Part shown: positions 9,475 to 17,788 of the stretch, piece by piece
How the letters are laid out: every line of letters begins with the position of its first letter
Numbering within the stretch: the first letter of the stretch is position 1
Origin: a virus
Direction: 5' to 3' (one strand)
Virus record (IMG/VR): IMGVR_UViG_3300040960_001791
Coordinates: 1-46,967 of that record
DNA length: 46,967 nt
Notes under the pieces: generated by a model
The model's input: only the letters and a program-made list of their open reading frames with translations
The model's database searches: none
Told to the model about the DNA's origin: nothing
Translations under genes and position numbers: made by a program

Positions 9475-10869
9475 TCAAGAAATCAAGCCGTCGCCGATCG
9501 TTTCGCCACCGGCGTAGTTTGAAGGGAGCGCGTAGCCAAGTGTTTGCATGTCGAAGAAGCGATCAAACTCGATCGTAAACTCTCCCTCTGCATTGTTTGT
9601 GATTTGGCTGGTGAACTCGTCGTCATATGCAAACCGAGTTGATCCGGGGATGATCTGATAGGCAACCCCACCGGCATCTGCACGGTGCATCTCAGCGAGA
9701 CAAAGGTGGTCAACGTAAATACTGCAACCAGTGTTGAACGGCGTGTCTGTTTCAATCACGATGTAAGCACCCTTCGGGATGCTTTTTGGCGTCATGCAAA
9801 CAAGAGTCTTCAGTTGGTAAGAAGTAGTGATTCCACCAATGGAGTTCCACGCAATGCTGATTTCCATCTTGCGATTCGAGTCAGCATTGTTTAGGACGGT
9901 AGACCCATCCGTAACGTAGACCTTGAAGTTTCCAGCCGTTGCAGTGCCATTTCGTCGAATTGCAAACGAAAGACTGTAAACAGTATCCGGCTTAATTCTT
10001 CCGAGCGTTCCAGATTGGGTGTTGAACGGCTGCGTTAGTTTTACCGCAGTCGAGCCATCTCCAACAATTTCAAGAGCGCTCGATCCAGCGTAGGCGGTTG
10101 CAGTTGAAAGCACCGTTGTTCCGGCACTGCCAGTAGCGATGTTCCAGAAATTCGGCGCGTTAGAAACAAACAACTCGAAGTCTGAGTTTCGGAGCGCGTT
10201 TTCGCCGGGGCCGGTTCCGTTCGTGTACGACGGGTTTGCGGCAAACACAACATGACGCAGGCCGCTTCCCTTCGGCCACTCTTCGTCAAGATGCTTCTCT
10301 GATCGTTGCCCGAGAACTTCAAACTGCTCGGCCTTTTCGGAAACGCGAGTGGTATTGGCATCGCGAATACATCTAGAACGAATCAGTTCTGTTTTGACGG
10401 ATGGGTAGTCAACAACGGTTGGCGCGTACGTCTGTGATGCCAATGCCGAAACCAGCATCGTGCCGTTGCCGACGTTCGACCCGCCTGCTGTAACAGTTCC
10501 AATAGTGATAGTCGTTCCATCGACGCTAGAACTGTTGGCGTACATCTGCCTGACAAGTTCACGCAACGCTTGTTGCCTGTTCTTAAATTCGAGGCCGCCT
10601 CCGTATGCCGAAACAAGGTCGTCATCAACCATCTCAATGAGCGTGGTTTCAGCATCCTGTTGGATAAGTCTCAACAACCGCTCTGAGTCGTTGATCCGTG
10701 CCTCGATTTCCCTAGCCAAGTTCCCGACCATGAACATGTCCGCGTCCGAATACACGCTGACAACATCGGCATATTCGGTGCGAAGATTGTTTTGGTGGGT
10801 GCGAATAGTCTCGGCCATGCCAAACAACTTGCCGAGCCTAGAAAACAGGGTTGCGTATGTAACTGCCAT
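9475..10869 (-). CDS. Tail/virion protein with carbohydrate-binding-like beta domain
   Basis: This 464-aa protein is probably a structural tail protein. Residues 1-130 are helical and heptad-like. Residues about 225-400 look like a jelly-roll carbohydrate-binding or fibronectin-like module: an N-x-DFE start, a Ser/Thr-rich run, a GSSALEIVG strand, an alternating hydrophobic LSFAIR strand and a closing YVDHLCLAEM strand. Such modules on virion proteins usually contact glycans. It starts at ATG 10869, overlapping the stop of the small Cys-rich gene, and sits between that gene and the two large internal proteins. It could be an adsorption or tail-spike accessory protein. No depolymerase active site was seen. 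Confidence 0.8.
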   Translation of the reverse strand: MAVTYATLFSRLGKLFGMAETIRTHQNNLRTEYADVVSVYSDADMFMVGNLAREIEARINDSERLLRLIQQDAETTLIEMVDDDLVSAYGGGLEFKNRQQALRELVRQMYANSSSVDGTTITIGTVTAGGSNVGNGTMLVSALASQTYAPTVVDYPSVKTELIRSRCIRDANTTRVSEKAEQFEVLGQRSEKHLDEEWPKGSGLRHVVFAANPSYTNGTGPGENALRNSDFELFVSNAPNFWNIATGSAGTTVLSTATAYAGSSALEIVGDGSTAVKLTQPFNTQSGTLGRIKPDTVYSLSFAIRRNGTATAGNFKVYVTDGSTVLNNADSNRKMEISIAWNSIGGITTSYQLKTLVCMTPKSIPKGAYIVIETDTPFNTGCSIYVDHLCLAEMHRADAGGVAYQIIPGSTRFAYDDEFTSQITNNAEGEFTIEFDRFFDMQTLGYALPSNYAGGETIGDGLIS

Positions 10870-11138
10870 CAGTCTGTCTTTCTTGGGAAGAACTGGTTAA
10901 GGCGTTTTCGGCGTTCGCCGCAGCCGCATGGCTTGCCTGTTTTGTTTTCAATTGCCTTGGCTATTTTATCAGCCTTTATGCCTTTTACCAGCAAGTGGAC
11001 TAAATCTCCTGCACCCCGGATCTTGCCGCTGTAGTCATTGCATGACGAGCAATAGGCAGCATCTGGCCTGTAACCCATATGGCCGATCTTGCAATGCACT
11101 CCAAATTTGTGCTCGCATTCAGACGCATTCAAGGCCAA
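10869..11138 (-). CDS. Small zinc-binding protein with CGCG motif
   Basis: This 89-aa protein has Cys/His pairs in the N-terminal third (C8, H10, C16, H20, then CSSC near 30-33) and a CGCGERRKRLN segment near 72-82. Both resemble small zinc-binding phage proteins that often sit among virion genes. The paired CxxC/CxC pattern suggests a structural zinc site. It overlaps the end of the Cys-rich 391-aa gene by 20 bp and the start of the 464-aa gene, so translation is probably coupled. The function is unknown. A role in virion assembly follows from context only. Confidence 0.75.
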   Translation of the reverse strand: MALNASECEHKFGVHCKIGHMGYRPDAAYCSSCNDYSGKIRGAGDLVHLLVKGIKADKIAKAIENKTGKPCGCGERRKRLNQFFPRKTD

Positions 11139-12294
11139 TGTCCCAATCTGGGCCGGGTTCCGGCAATTGATTTTCTGGGATGAATTGCCACTTGGTGATT
11201 ACGAGTTCGTGGTCAACCCGTGCTTCATGATCAAGTCTTCGTGCAACCGAAATGCCGGGCAACGGCCCCGGATCTGTACAAGGCCCGCCTCCGTAGCAAT
11301 CCGTGTTGTAGGTCAAGTTTTCTGTACTGACCGCTCCATAGGACATACCAAACCCGTTCATAGCACAGTTGTCAGTTTTTGCCGTGACGGACCAAGTTAC
11401 TGGAAGAACTCGGATGGAAAACTCGCTACACGGAACTGGTTCTGTCCAGCCCTGTTCGCAAGGCTCGTTGCATTGAACCGGGCAATCGCACTCTCCGATG
11501 TTTTTGTTGCAATCTTGAATGCTGTGGTAATTGAAAAAGACGAACTCTCTCGTCTTTTCGCACTGATCCGTTTCTTGAACCGGCCTGAAAAAGGTGGCGT
11601 TCCAATAGAGATCAGTCTCTAACTCTTCGACGGAAGAAGTCGACTCATCTATTTGAACGTCTCCGAATTGAAACAAAAACTCATAGTTGTCTTCCGTGTA
11701 TTCGCCGAGCCTCCGACCAGCAATGTGAAAATCAAGCCTTTGAAAACAGGTCTCCGCTTCGTAATCCGAAAGAAGACACCTGTTCATGTTGAACGCTTGA
11801 GAAAATTCGCACGAAAGTTTCTGAGTCCCAAGACTAATAGAAGCGTCGGTAAGAATTGTCGGCTCTTGCTCGGCTGTAGAAAAACTTTTTGATTGAGAAC
11901 TGTTTCCATACCTAGTTGGCGGAGGATCGTTTGGGCACCCGTTTAGATTGTCAAAACTGCTAACAGCGTTGTAGTTGCCGTTTTTTACCAGAAACAACGA
12001 CCCTTTAAAATAATCATCACCAAGGTACGATCTGTAGCCTTCGAATGGAAAACCGGTCGGTTGTGTTTTAAGAATTGCTTTGAATGTAAAAACAAAATAC
12101 ATGTCAGCGAATTCTGACTCAGACGAATCTGCGGTGCCAAGACCTTGCCCGCAACATGGCCTCTCTTCAGATGTTTCGCTTGTTTCAACCAACGCCGAAA
12201 TTGTGTATGTCCCGCAAATGAACACCCCGCCTCTTTCGCAATCGGCTTCTCCGCACGGCGCTTCGGTGCAGCAACATGCCATGTAAGCATTCAC
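11119..12294 (-). CDS. Cysteine-rich virion protein
   Basis: This 391-aa protein has about 30 cysteines spread along its length, including ACCCTEAPCGEADC near the N-terminus and a CDCPVQCNEPCEQG cluster near the middle. The family was not recognised. Beta-strand-like segments between cysteines and its place among tail genes suggest a secreted-style or extracellular-facing virion component, with disulfides or metals stabilising it. The first start is GTG 12294, overlapping the upstream stop by 4 bp. An alternative ATG at 12282 gives a protein 4 residues shorter. No signal peptide is visible. Such cysteine density is unusual for a phage structural protein. Confidence 0.75.
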   Translation of the reverse strand: MNAYMACCCTEAPCGEADCERGGVFICGTYTISALVETSETSEERPCCGQGLGTADSSESEFADMYFVFTFKAILKTQPTGFPFEGYRSYLGDDYFKGSLFLVKNGNYNAVSSFDNLNGCPNDPPPTRYGNSSQSKSFSTAEQEPTILTDASISLGTQKLSCEFSQAFNMNRCLLSDYEAETCFQRLDFHIAGRRLGEYTEDNYEFLFQFGDVQIDESTSSVEELETDLYWNATFFRPVQETDQCEKTREFVFFNYHSIQDCNKNIGECDCPVQCNEPCEQGWTEPVPCSEFSIRVLPVTWSVTAKTDNCAMNGFGMSYGAVSTENLTYNTDCYGGGPCTDPGPLPGISVARRLDHEARVDHELVITKWQFIPENQLPEPGPDWDIGLECV

Positions 12295-12614
12295 TGCTCA
12301 AACACCTCGGCGTAAACAAACATCGCGATATGGCTGGCGGCTGAAGCGTAAGCCTCTATTGTGTCCCCGGGTTCCATGTAAAACTCGGTGTCAAAAATCA
12401 TCGTCGAATGCGAACTGATGTCGATGTTGTAAACAAGCGAATTGGCAATAGACGCGACATTGCCGCTTGGAACATGGTTGACGTAGAGCGACACGTTTCC
12501 AGAGTGCGTGTTTGCAAACCACATTGATTTCACGGTGATCCGCTGATTTTGTCCGCACGACACAATGGTCGCCGAATTTGTCGTCAGGGTTCCAGGCGCG
12601 TATCGCTTTAGCAT
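12291..12614 (-). CDS. Small beta-rich virion protein
   Basis: This 107-aa protein has alternating hydrophobic strands (LYVNHVPSG, MIFDTEFYMEPGDTIEAYA, FVYAEVFEQ) typical of small phage beta-sandwich structural proteins, such as decoration or tail-accessory proteins. It starts at ATG 12614, overlapping the upstream gene by 7 bp, and its stop overlaps the next start, so it is translationally coupled within the tail module. No catalytic residues are visible. The exact role is unknown. Confidence 0.75.
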   Translation of the reverse strand: MLKRYAPGTLTTNSATIVSCGQNQRITVKSMWFANTHSGNVSLYVNHVPSGNVASIANSLVYNIDISSHSTMIFDTEFYMEPGDTIEAYASAASHIAMFVYAEVFEQ

Positions 12615-13078
12615 TGGACTGAAAGCCTCGGCATTACTGATGCAAACATGTACGTTGTAGAGTTCAGTTCTTTTGCAAGAACGACAGTCCCTTGCTCAAG
12701 AGGATCTCTGGCAAGCGACAGCCCTGCCGGACGAACCAAAGGGAGGTTGTCAACAACCGACAAGTCGTAGCCATTCACGCCTTCGACTACGTTGAACTTG
12801 CTAAACCCGTCCCCATCCTCAAATACATCAAAAACGGATCCTGTGTATTTGATCGCGGGAAGAGTTCCGTATGTTCCAATTACTCCGCCCGAAGAGACCG
12901 CAAAAAACTTTGTAGTCACTTCAGAAGCGGACCCGCCGGATCTGTCTACGATCGCACGGAGACGGTTGAGGTCCGCATACAAATTGGAAAGCCGATTGAC
13001 TTCGGTGCAAACATCAGCAAACAACTCTTTGAAGTCGTTGGAGAGAACCTTGATGTTTGTCGGTACTTCAATCCCCAT
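12608..13078 (-). CDS. Virion-module protein, unknown
   Basis: This 156-aa protein has an N-terminal helix and heptad region (residues about 10-45) followed by a beta-rich half with DVFEDGDGFSKFNVVEG and an aromatic C-terminus. The start is placed at ATG 13078 because it overlaps the upstream stop as ATGA. A longer upstream start would intrude into the previous gene. The family was not recognised. Dense overlap with neighbouring tail genes supports a structural role. Confidence 0.75.
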   Translation of the reverse strand: MGIEVPTNIKVLSNDFKELFADVCTEVNRLSNLYADLNRLRAIVDRSGGSASEVTTKFFAVSSGGVIGTYGTLPAIKYTGSVFDVFEDGDGFSKFNVVEGVNGYDLSVVDNLPLVRPAGLSLARDPLEQGTVVLAKELNSTTYMFASVMPRLSVQC

Positions 13079-13854
13079 CAGAATCCCCAAGGCACGTTTT
13101 CTGCGTACCACTCTTGCAACGAGTCGTCATAGTCAACACGCTGCTTGTAAAAGCCGTTTGGCGAAAATGTGTAGGAGTAAGTTCCGTAGTACCTGATCTG
13201 GGCACCGGATGGAACATAGAAGTCATACGACGGGCCGGTAGCCTTCATCTCGGCCCCGTCATATCGAACTGTTCCTGTCGGAGCAGCGAAAGTTCCAAAG
13301 TCGATGGCGGCGTTGAGATTGATTTTCCCAATGTTGTTCAACGCTTGATCTGGAAACGATGTGCTGCTGAACGGGATCTGGACGTTCACGACTGGCCGGT
13401 TGTAAACCCAAGGCTTCGGGGGATCTCTAGGGTCCGTGCTGAAATTGCCGCCGGGGTAAGCAAACTTCTTCCCGTTGCCTCCAAAAGGAAGCCCGCCCAC
13501 AAACTCATCCGGCGTGCAATAAACCTCAATCCCCTCGTACGCCATTCGCAGGTTGACGAGGCCAGTGACCGTGCTTGGAATTGCTCCGTACTTACGACGA
13601 AGATATTGAACCGTGACCACCCAGCGACCCGGGCCGACTGCTTGGGCAGTAATCCCGTCGGCTTTGAGCGCTCCTTCGTCTGGGTGATTGACTGTTCCGT
13701 TTAGAGCCGCAGCATCGCTGATCACAGTTTCGATTGCGTCAGCCCTAGACCACGAATCAACCAAGAACTTTCTGGTAGCAGCATCCCGTTCGTAGTTCTG
13801 GAATGCAATCGTCAAAGACGATCCCGGAATGTCAGACGAGATGATGGTGCCCAT
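13078..13854 (-). CDS. Virion-module protein, unknown (258 aa)
   Basis: This beta-rich protein has an N-terminal helix carrying RDAATRKFLVDSWSRADAIE, then repeated strand and loop segments rich in Gly, Pro and aromatic residues. No family was recognised. The ATG at 13854 overlaps the stop of the coiled-coil gene, and the stop overlaps the following ATG. Its length and place between tube-like and beta-sandwich proteins suit a tail or neck structural component. Confidence 0.75.
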   Translation of the reverse strand: MGTIISSDIPGSSLTIAFQNYERDAATRKFLVDSWSRADAIETVISDAAALNGTVNHPDEGALKADGITAQAVGPGRWVVTVQYLRRKYGAIPSTVTGLVNLRMAYEGIEVYCTPDEFVGGLPFGGNGKKFAYPGGNFSTDPRDPPKPWVYNRPVVNVQIPFSSTSFPDQALNNIGKINLNAAIDFGTFAAPTGTVRYDGAEMKATGPSYDFYVPSGAQIRYYGTYSYTFSPNGFYKQRVDYDDSLQEWYAENVPWGF

Positions 13855-14120
13855 TAGTCAGCCAACTGTGAAACGGTGTTGGACAGTCCCTGAAGTTCAA
13901 CAAGGATCTGCTGAAGAATCCCGTTCATCGTTGCAAGCACGTTTTCGGTGTTGCCAGCATTCGCCTCTGCCTGACGGATGCCTTCCGGATCAATCGGGAT
14001 TTGCTCTCGCTGCTCGGTAAGTTGTTGGGCGACCGCTTGCGGAGGCTCAGCGTTCTGTGCCGATGCAAGCAGTTCCTCAATGCGGCGTAGTGCTTCTGCT
14101 TCTTCTCTGCTTCCGTTCAT
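13854..14120 (-). CDS. Small coiled-coil virion-module protein
   Basis: This 88-aa, Glu/Gln/Ala-rich protein is predicted to be almost wholly helical, with heptad-like hydrophobic spacing at both ends (EALRRIEELLASA; LQQILVELQGLSNTVSQL). The start ATG 14120 overlaps the stop of the preceding tube-like gene by 4 bp. It may be an assembly chaperone or a bundling segment for a neighbouring tail protein. No specific family was recognised. Confidence 0.7.
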   Translation of the reverse strand: MNGSREEAEALRRIEELLASAQNAEPPQAVAQQLTEQREQIPIDPEGIRQAEANAGNTENVLATMNGILQQILVELQGLSNTVSQLAD

Positions 14121-14602
14121 GAGATCGTTTCCGCAATTGGGTACGAACCTGTGGCTTCGTAGCGATCCGTGATCTTGCCTTCGATCAAGATTGGAATGCC
14201 GACTTCGGTCCTTGCCCAATCAATCTTGGTTCGCTCCACCGCCATCCTGAATGAAATCCTGTGCAAGACTCCAGTTGCAAGATGCTTTCCAAGGGTGAGT
14301 TTCACATCGACCTGCTCGAGCGGGTACGACTGCAATCCAATCACTCTGTTGGAAATGATGTAGCCCTGAAAAGATGCCGAACCCTCAATGCGTCCAGTGT
14401 GAAACCGCTCTTGGTAAACCTCGGTCAATACGCTTGTTTGCTCTGGAGTTCCGTCAATCGTCGGCGTTTGGATGTCAATGGAGAACTTCACCACTTTAAG
14501 GGTGATTGTTTTCCCATTGTCGGTGCCGATGTCTGCCGCTGCGTCAAAAAGATCAGATGCAGCATTCGATTGGGCCTTGAGAAGTCTTTGGACTCCAGCC
14601 AT
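14117..14602 (-). CDS. Tube-like structural protein, paralogue 2
   Basis: This 161-aa protein and the 152-aa protein just upstream look like diverged tandem paralogues. Both have a strand with [EL][GR].[AI][ST].[QR]G[FY], a V-D/V-K-L-T-L-G strand, an alternating F.[ML]AVE/A strand followed by [TV][KV][IV]DW.R.[EG]VG, and a closing G.[IV]TD. Beta-barrel proteins of about 150 aa in tandem are typical of tail-tube or neck-type proteins. It begins 1 bp after the upstream gene ends. The paralogy is seen by eye, and the tube assignment is inferred. Confidence 0.75.
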   Translation of the reverse strand: MAGVQRLLKAQSNAASDLFDAAADIGTDNGKTITLKVVKFSIDIQTPTIDGTPEQTSVLTEVYQERFHTGRIEGSASFQGYIISNRVIGLQSYPLEQVDVKLTLGKHLATGVLHRISFRMAVERTKIDWARTEVGIPILIEGKITDRYEATGSYPIAETIS

Positions 14603-14603
14603 A

Positions 14604-15062
14604 TCAAGCCTCGTCGATGGCCTTGCCAGCCGTGAAACTGTCAGTGACGTTGCCTACGATGGCTACGCCAACGAGACCGCCGACACGGTTCCAGTCAACC
14701 ACAACATTTGCAACCGCCAACTTGAACTTGTACGTTCGAGTTGCGGTTCCAACACCGAGCGTCATAACCACAGACACCGGGTTGTACTCGGTGATTGTTG
14801 CGGTAAGAAGGCGGTTAAAGTTGATGTGGTTGTCGGCCAACATAAATCCGCGCATGGTGATTTGGCCACGAAGTTCATTGTCGTGGTCGTAATGCGCAAG
14901 ATCGTCGCCGTCACCAGTCGTGTCCTGAACCTTAGTGGTCAGGTTGAACTGGACCGTTTGCACCTTGAAGTAGAGCGTTGACCCCGAGGTGCCGATAGTA
15001 GAGCCGGTAGTGAGTATGGCACTACCAGCACTTTGCGGACGCAGTAGTGCTTCAGCGGGCAT
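14604..15062 (-). CDS. Tube-like structural protein, paralogue 1
   Basis: This 152-aa beta-rich protein shares strand order and the VDWNRVGG...GNVTD ending with its downstream neighbour, suggesting tandem duplication. Its leader contains a GAGGAG ribosome-binding site and, just upstream, a copy of the 16-bp dispersed palindrome (15074-15089). This may be a regulated entry point for transcription of the tail genes. It is likely a tail-tube or virion structural protein, with no enzyme motif. Confidence 0.75.
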   Translation of the reverse strand: MPAEALLRPQSAGSAILTTGSTIGTSGSTLYFKVQTVQFNLTTKVQDTTGDGDDLAHYDHDNELRGQITMRGFMLADNHINFNRLLTATITEYNPVSVVMTLGVGTATRTYKFKLAVANVVVDWNRVGGLVGVAIVGNVTDSFTAGKAIDEA

Positions 15063-15073
15063 GGCGGCTCCTC

Positions 15074-15089
15074 GTCAACTATGGTTTAC
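15074..15089. repeat. 16-bp dispersed palindrome, copy A3
   Basis: GTCAACTATGGTTTAC, intergenic, 12 bp upstream of the start codon at 15062 and just before its GAGGAG ribosome-binding site. Leftward, a TTGGCA hexamer lies 19 bp before a CATAGT within the element, so it could overlap a weak promoter. Confidence 0.75.
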
Positions 15090-15091
15090 GC

Positions 15092-15304
15092 TCAGGACTG
15101 GGTGCCAACCACGGTCCACGTTGCCGAACCGAAGGTTCCGGTGTTGATGTACAACTTGCCGTTAGTCGTATCGACACCAAGAGCACCCTTGCCATAACCA
15201 GAAATGCCGTTAGAAGGGGCACCGGCAGCAAAGGTAAGGAACTTGCCCTCGAAATCGACACCCTTCTGGTCGTCGCCAAGATTAGCGCATGCGTTGTGAG
15301 ACAT
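15092..15304 (-). CDS. Small virion surface-type protein
   Basis: This 70-aa protein ends in the motif GALGVDTTNGKLYINTG followed by an aromatic strand. That repeat unit is often seen in phage tail or head-fibre proteins (a short beta-hairpin with GVDTTNG and LYINTG). It lies between the adaptor-like gene and the tube-like pair, so a small structural or decoration role is likely. Single-copy short versions such as this are common as stand-alone proteins. Confidence 0.7.
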   Translation of the reverse strand: MSHNACANLGDDQKGVDFEGKFLTFAAGAPSNGISGYGKGALGVDTTNGKLYINTGTFGSATWTVVGTQS

Positions 15305-15312
15305 TGTTTACC

Positions 15313-16329
15313 TCAAGGATAAATGGTGTTGTTGTGAGTAACAGTTTGGAGCCGCCGACGCGACGGCACATGGGTTGACTTGTCTGAATTGTCGGCGTTG
15401 TAACCGAACCCATCAGGCAAAGCATTGCGGCGATCGTAAGAAATTGATGCCGCCAGCCGTTCGATAAACCGGGCTTGCATCTTGCCCGGATTGTTGAACT
15501 CGTCGATCATCTGTTCTGCAACAGCAAGGCACGATGCAAGGATCGTTTCGCTGTGGACCATTGCCCCAACCGGGTAGTTGTTGTCGTCAGCGTTGGATGA
15601 CGGGTCATCCGAGATGCTGTCAGTCATGACCGTGTAAGCAAAATGCAGATCGTACACAGCATCTGGAGCAGGCCAAACGGTCAACTCAAACCGCTGCTGG
15701 CTTGTAGTTCCAGCGACCACGGTCTTCGGAACAAGAGCAAAGTATTCCGGCTCATCCTTGCGGATGCTCTGCTCTGATCGCATGATCCTAATGGCCGACT
15801 CGTTGATCCACTGAAGAGGCACGTTTCCTTCGCCATCTTCATAGGTCACTTGACCCTTAAGCCCGCCAAAATCCGCCGGGAGTTCGTGGTCAAAGTCGTA
15901 AATTTCGTATGTGGTGCCAGCCGTCAGATTGGAACTGAATTCCCTATCGACGGTGATCAGGCTTGGGTTGACGTAGCCAGAAATGAGCCGCGATTCGCCG
16001 TTGGCGTAAATGGTTCTTCCAACCATCAGCACCGTGAAATTGGTGCCGCTACCGGTGACTGACGTAGAGGATGTCGAAATCGTTCCTGATGAGTGCGGTG
16101 CCGCTGTGGTTACAACGCCAAACCCTCGCAAGAACGACCATTCATGAGCGCTTGATTCGTTTGGAAGCGGCGTCGGGTTGTAGAACTGGCGCAGCCCACG
16201 TTCGATGACCGAGAGAACGTCCCCCTGTGCGTCGGTCGTGAGCGTGTCCCAGTCGGTCCCGCGACCAAAGCCCATGTATCGCTGGACTTCTGCCCGCAAC
16301 TTTCCAAACGTAAGCATCAAGGTAGACAT
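15313..16329 (-). CDS. Head-tail adaptor/connector-like protein
   Basis: This 338-aa protein begins with a helical region (FGKLRAEVQRYMGFGRG...VLSVIERGLRQFYNP) typical of phage adaptor or neck proteins that bind the portal ring. A beta domain then carries an Ig-like insertion (TISTSSTSVTGSGTNF), and the C-terminal helices hold ...LAVAEQMIDEFNNPGKMQ. By analogy with podovirus adaptor proteins it would close the portal and dock the tail. It overlaps the HNH gene upstream by one base (ATG 16329). Confidence 0.75.
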   Translation of the reverse strand: MSTLMLTFGKLRAEVQRYMGFGRGTDWDTLTTDAQGDVLSVIERGLRQFYNPTPLPNESSAHEWSFLRGFGVVTTAAPHSSGTISTSSTSVTGSGTNFTVLMVGRTIYANGESRLISGYVNPSLITVDREFSSNLTAGTTYEIYDFDHELPADFGGLKGQVTYEDGEGNVPLQWINESAIRIMRSEQSIRKDEPEYFALVPKTVVAGTTSQQRFELTVWPAPDAVYDLHFAYTVMTDSISDDPSSNADDNNYPVGAMVHSETILASCLAVAEQMIDEFNNPGKMQARFIERLAASISYDRRNALPDGFGYNADNSDKSTHVPSRRRLQTVTHNNTIYP

Positions 16330-16577
16330 CAGCGTTTCACTCCGCCACCGTTACGCCACTTGTTGTTGTCTCTACCACGGTTGCCGTTTCGGGTCATGAG
16401 CCGAAGGTTGGAACGCGCGTTGTTGCAGGGGTTTCCGTCCTTGTGGTCAACTTCACGCGGGTCGCCAACCTTCAAGCCCATGATCCGACGAGCCTTGTTT
16501 CTACAAGAGCGACGGCGAATATCAGCCTTTGAAGACTGATACTTGGCGTAGATTTTCTTGTAGTTTCTGGCGGCCAT
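16329..16577 (-). CDS. Small HNH nuclease-fold protein
   Basis: This 82-aa, strongly basic protein has N-terminal R/K-rich helices and the core EVDHKDGNPCNNARSNLRLM ending in TRNGNRGR, the DH...N...N signature of HNH endonucleases. Short HNH proteins of this type occur widely in phages near virion or packaging genes and may assist packaging or act as free-standing nucleases. Key residues seen are D44, H45, N49 and N52-N53. It overlaps both neighbours by one base. Confidence 0.85.
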   Translation of the reverse strand: MAARNYKKIYAKYQSSKADIRRRSCRNKARRIMGLKVGDPREVDHKDGNPCNNARSNLRLMTRNGNRGRDNNKWRNGGGVKR

Positions 16578-17173
16578 TATTCAAAGAAGCAAACGAGCGG
16601 GTCAATGCTCTGTGCGGTCCCTGATGAGCAAGAGAACACCAGTGCTGAAAAGAGAGAGCACGGAATAACAACAAAGCCCGGAACGGTTGCACTACCAGCA
16701 ACGCCGATGTAATCGTCGTTGTCAAAAGAACCGAACGTCGAAGCCGCAGTTCCGGTCTGTGACATTTCCGGGCCGCTGATCCCGGCCAGAGACATCATAA
16801 GACCGACCATGGACCCAGTACCAAAGGACGTTTCCTTGGTTACTGATGCTACAGCGCTCCATTCCCCATCGTAACCGACATTGAACTGGCCATTCGAAAT
16901 GGCAACGCCGTTTGCGGATCCAGTAATTTTGATGATCTTGTTTGCTACAACGCTTTTGATCGACTGCGAACTTTCGCTGTCAAAATTGACGCCGTAAACG
17001 TCCACGACTGGAGCAACGCCGGTGTTGCTATGAGCAAGAGCAATAGCGGCGTACGAATAACCATCGCACACAACGCTCGGAAGCGAAGGCATCTCTCTTG
17101 AGATCGGCGATGGGGTTGTAATGATCGCGGTGGCCGCTTGGGTGCCAACGCTTTGCCATCCATACGAAATCAT
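16577..17173 (-). CDS. Virion-module protein, unknown (198 aa)
   Basis: This beta-rich protein is high in Ser, Gly, Ala and Val, with no charged clusters and a pattern of short hydrophobic strands (YSYAAIALAHSN, VVDVYGVNF, GFVVIPCSLFSALVFSC). The composition is like a fibre or exposed virion protein. No family was recognised. It overlaps the short basic gene upstream by 4 bp, and its stop abuts the HNH gene. Confidence 0.7.
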   Translation of the reverse strand: MISYGWQSVGTQAATAIITTPSPISREMPSLPSVVCDGYSYAAIALAHSNTGVAPVVDVYGVNFDSESSQSIKSVVANKIIKITGSANGVAISNGQFNVGYDGEWSAVASVTKETSFGTGSMVGLMMSLAGISGPEMSQTGTAASTFGSFDNDDYIGVAGSATVPGFVVIPCSLFSALVFSCSSGTAQSIDPLVCFFE

Positions 17174-17313
17174 GGGCGACCTCCGCCGCCGATACCACCG
17201 ATCCCTCCGGCCTTCTTGCGGATCCTAGACGTAGAAGACTTCTTCCCCTTGCTTCCAGACTTAGCCTTCGAACGACCGGCAACCCTTCCGTTGCTTTTTC
17301 CTGCTCTACGCAT
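17170..17313 (-). CDS. 47-aa basic protein
   Basis: This very basic peptide is rich in Arg, Lys, Ser and Gly, with a Gly-rich tail (GGIGGIGGGG). The start ATG 17313 is chosen because a perfect GGAGG sits just upstream. It overlaps the upstream gene by 8 bp and the downstream gene by 4 bp. Small basic proteins like this recur in this genome (36385, 44263, 44517) and may bind DNA or be virion components. Confidence 0.65.
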   Translation of the reverse strand: MRRAGKSNGRVAGRSKAKSGSKGKKSSTSRIRKKAGGIGGIGGGGRP

Positions 17314-17788
17314 TGATTTCCTCCTTGATCTTTTGTGCAAGTTCTTGGCCCTTGGCAAGGCCAGCGTTGTAAGAGTCTTCCTTTTCCTTGGCGACAACCT
17401 TGTCTTCGCCCGGACGCTTCAGGAACCAGCCAGCCAGAAGGCTCAGGCCAGAGAAAAGAACCGCGCCGCCGGGGAACGTGTTGCTGACTTCGCCAAGGGC
17501 ACCCATGCCAAGAGCGGTAACGTCGTTGATGAGTGCAACGCGGGCGTTGGCGTCAGAAATGTTAGAGGCCAGTGCTTCGCTGTTGGCCTGAACCCAGTTC
17601 TCCCACTGGCTCCAAATGTAATCGGAGTTTGCGAGAGTCTCGGTTTCGTTGGCGTCGATCGCACCCTGAACGCCGCTAGGGACATCGAACTTGATCATCT
17701 TCTGCAAGTCACAGCCCTGAACGGTCAGGCCGATGATGAGGACGCCAACGGCAGCCATGGCGATGTAGTAGACCTTCTTGTCAATCAC
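17306..17788 (-). CDS. Membrane protein, possible lysis or holin-like
   Basis: This 160-aa protein has an N-terminal membrane segment (residues about 7-25) ending in a lipobox-like VQGC, a soluble helical middle, and a second hydrophobic segment near the C-terminus (GGAVLFSGLSLLAGWFL) followed by a charged Lys/Glu tail. GTG 17788 is preferred because CTGGAGAC lies just upstream and it overlaps the previous stop. Its pairing with another small membrane protein suggests a lysis cassette (holin or spanin), but no family was identified and no endolysin is adjacent. Confidence 0.65.
   Translation of the reverse strand: MIDKKVYYIAMAAVGVLIIGLTVQGCDLQKMIKFDVPSGVQGAIDANETETLANSDYIWSQWENWVQANSEALASNISDANARVALINDVTALGMGALGEVSNTFPGGAVLFSGLSLLAGWFLKRPGEDKVVAKEKEDSYNAGLAKGQELAQKIKEEINA

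Noticed and set aside
8640-9578. Rightward ORF of 312 aa opposite the 978-aa gene
   Set aside because: The composition (Arg, Cys, Ser and Trp runs) is shadow-like, and the leftward gene is coherent and coupled to its neighbours.
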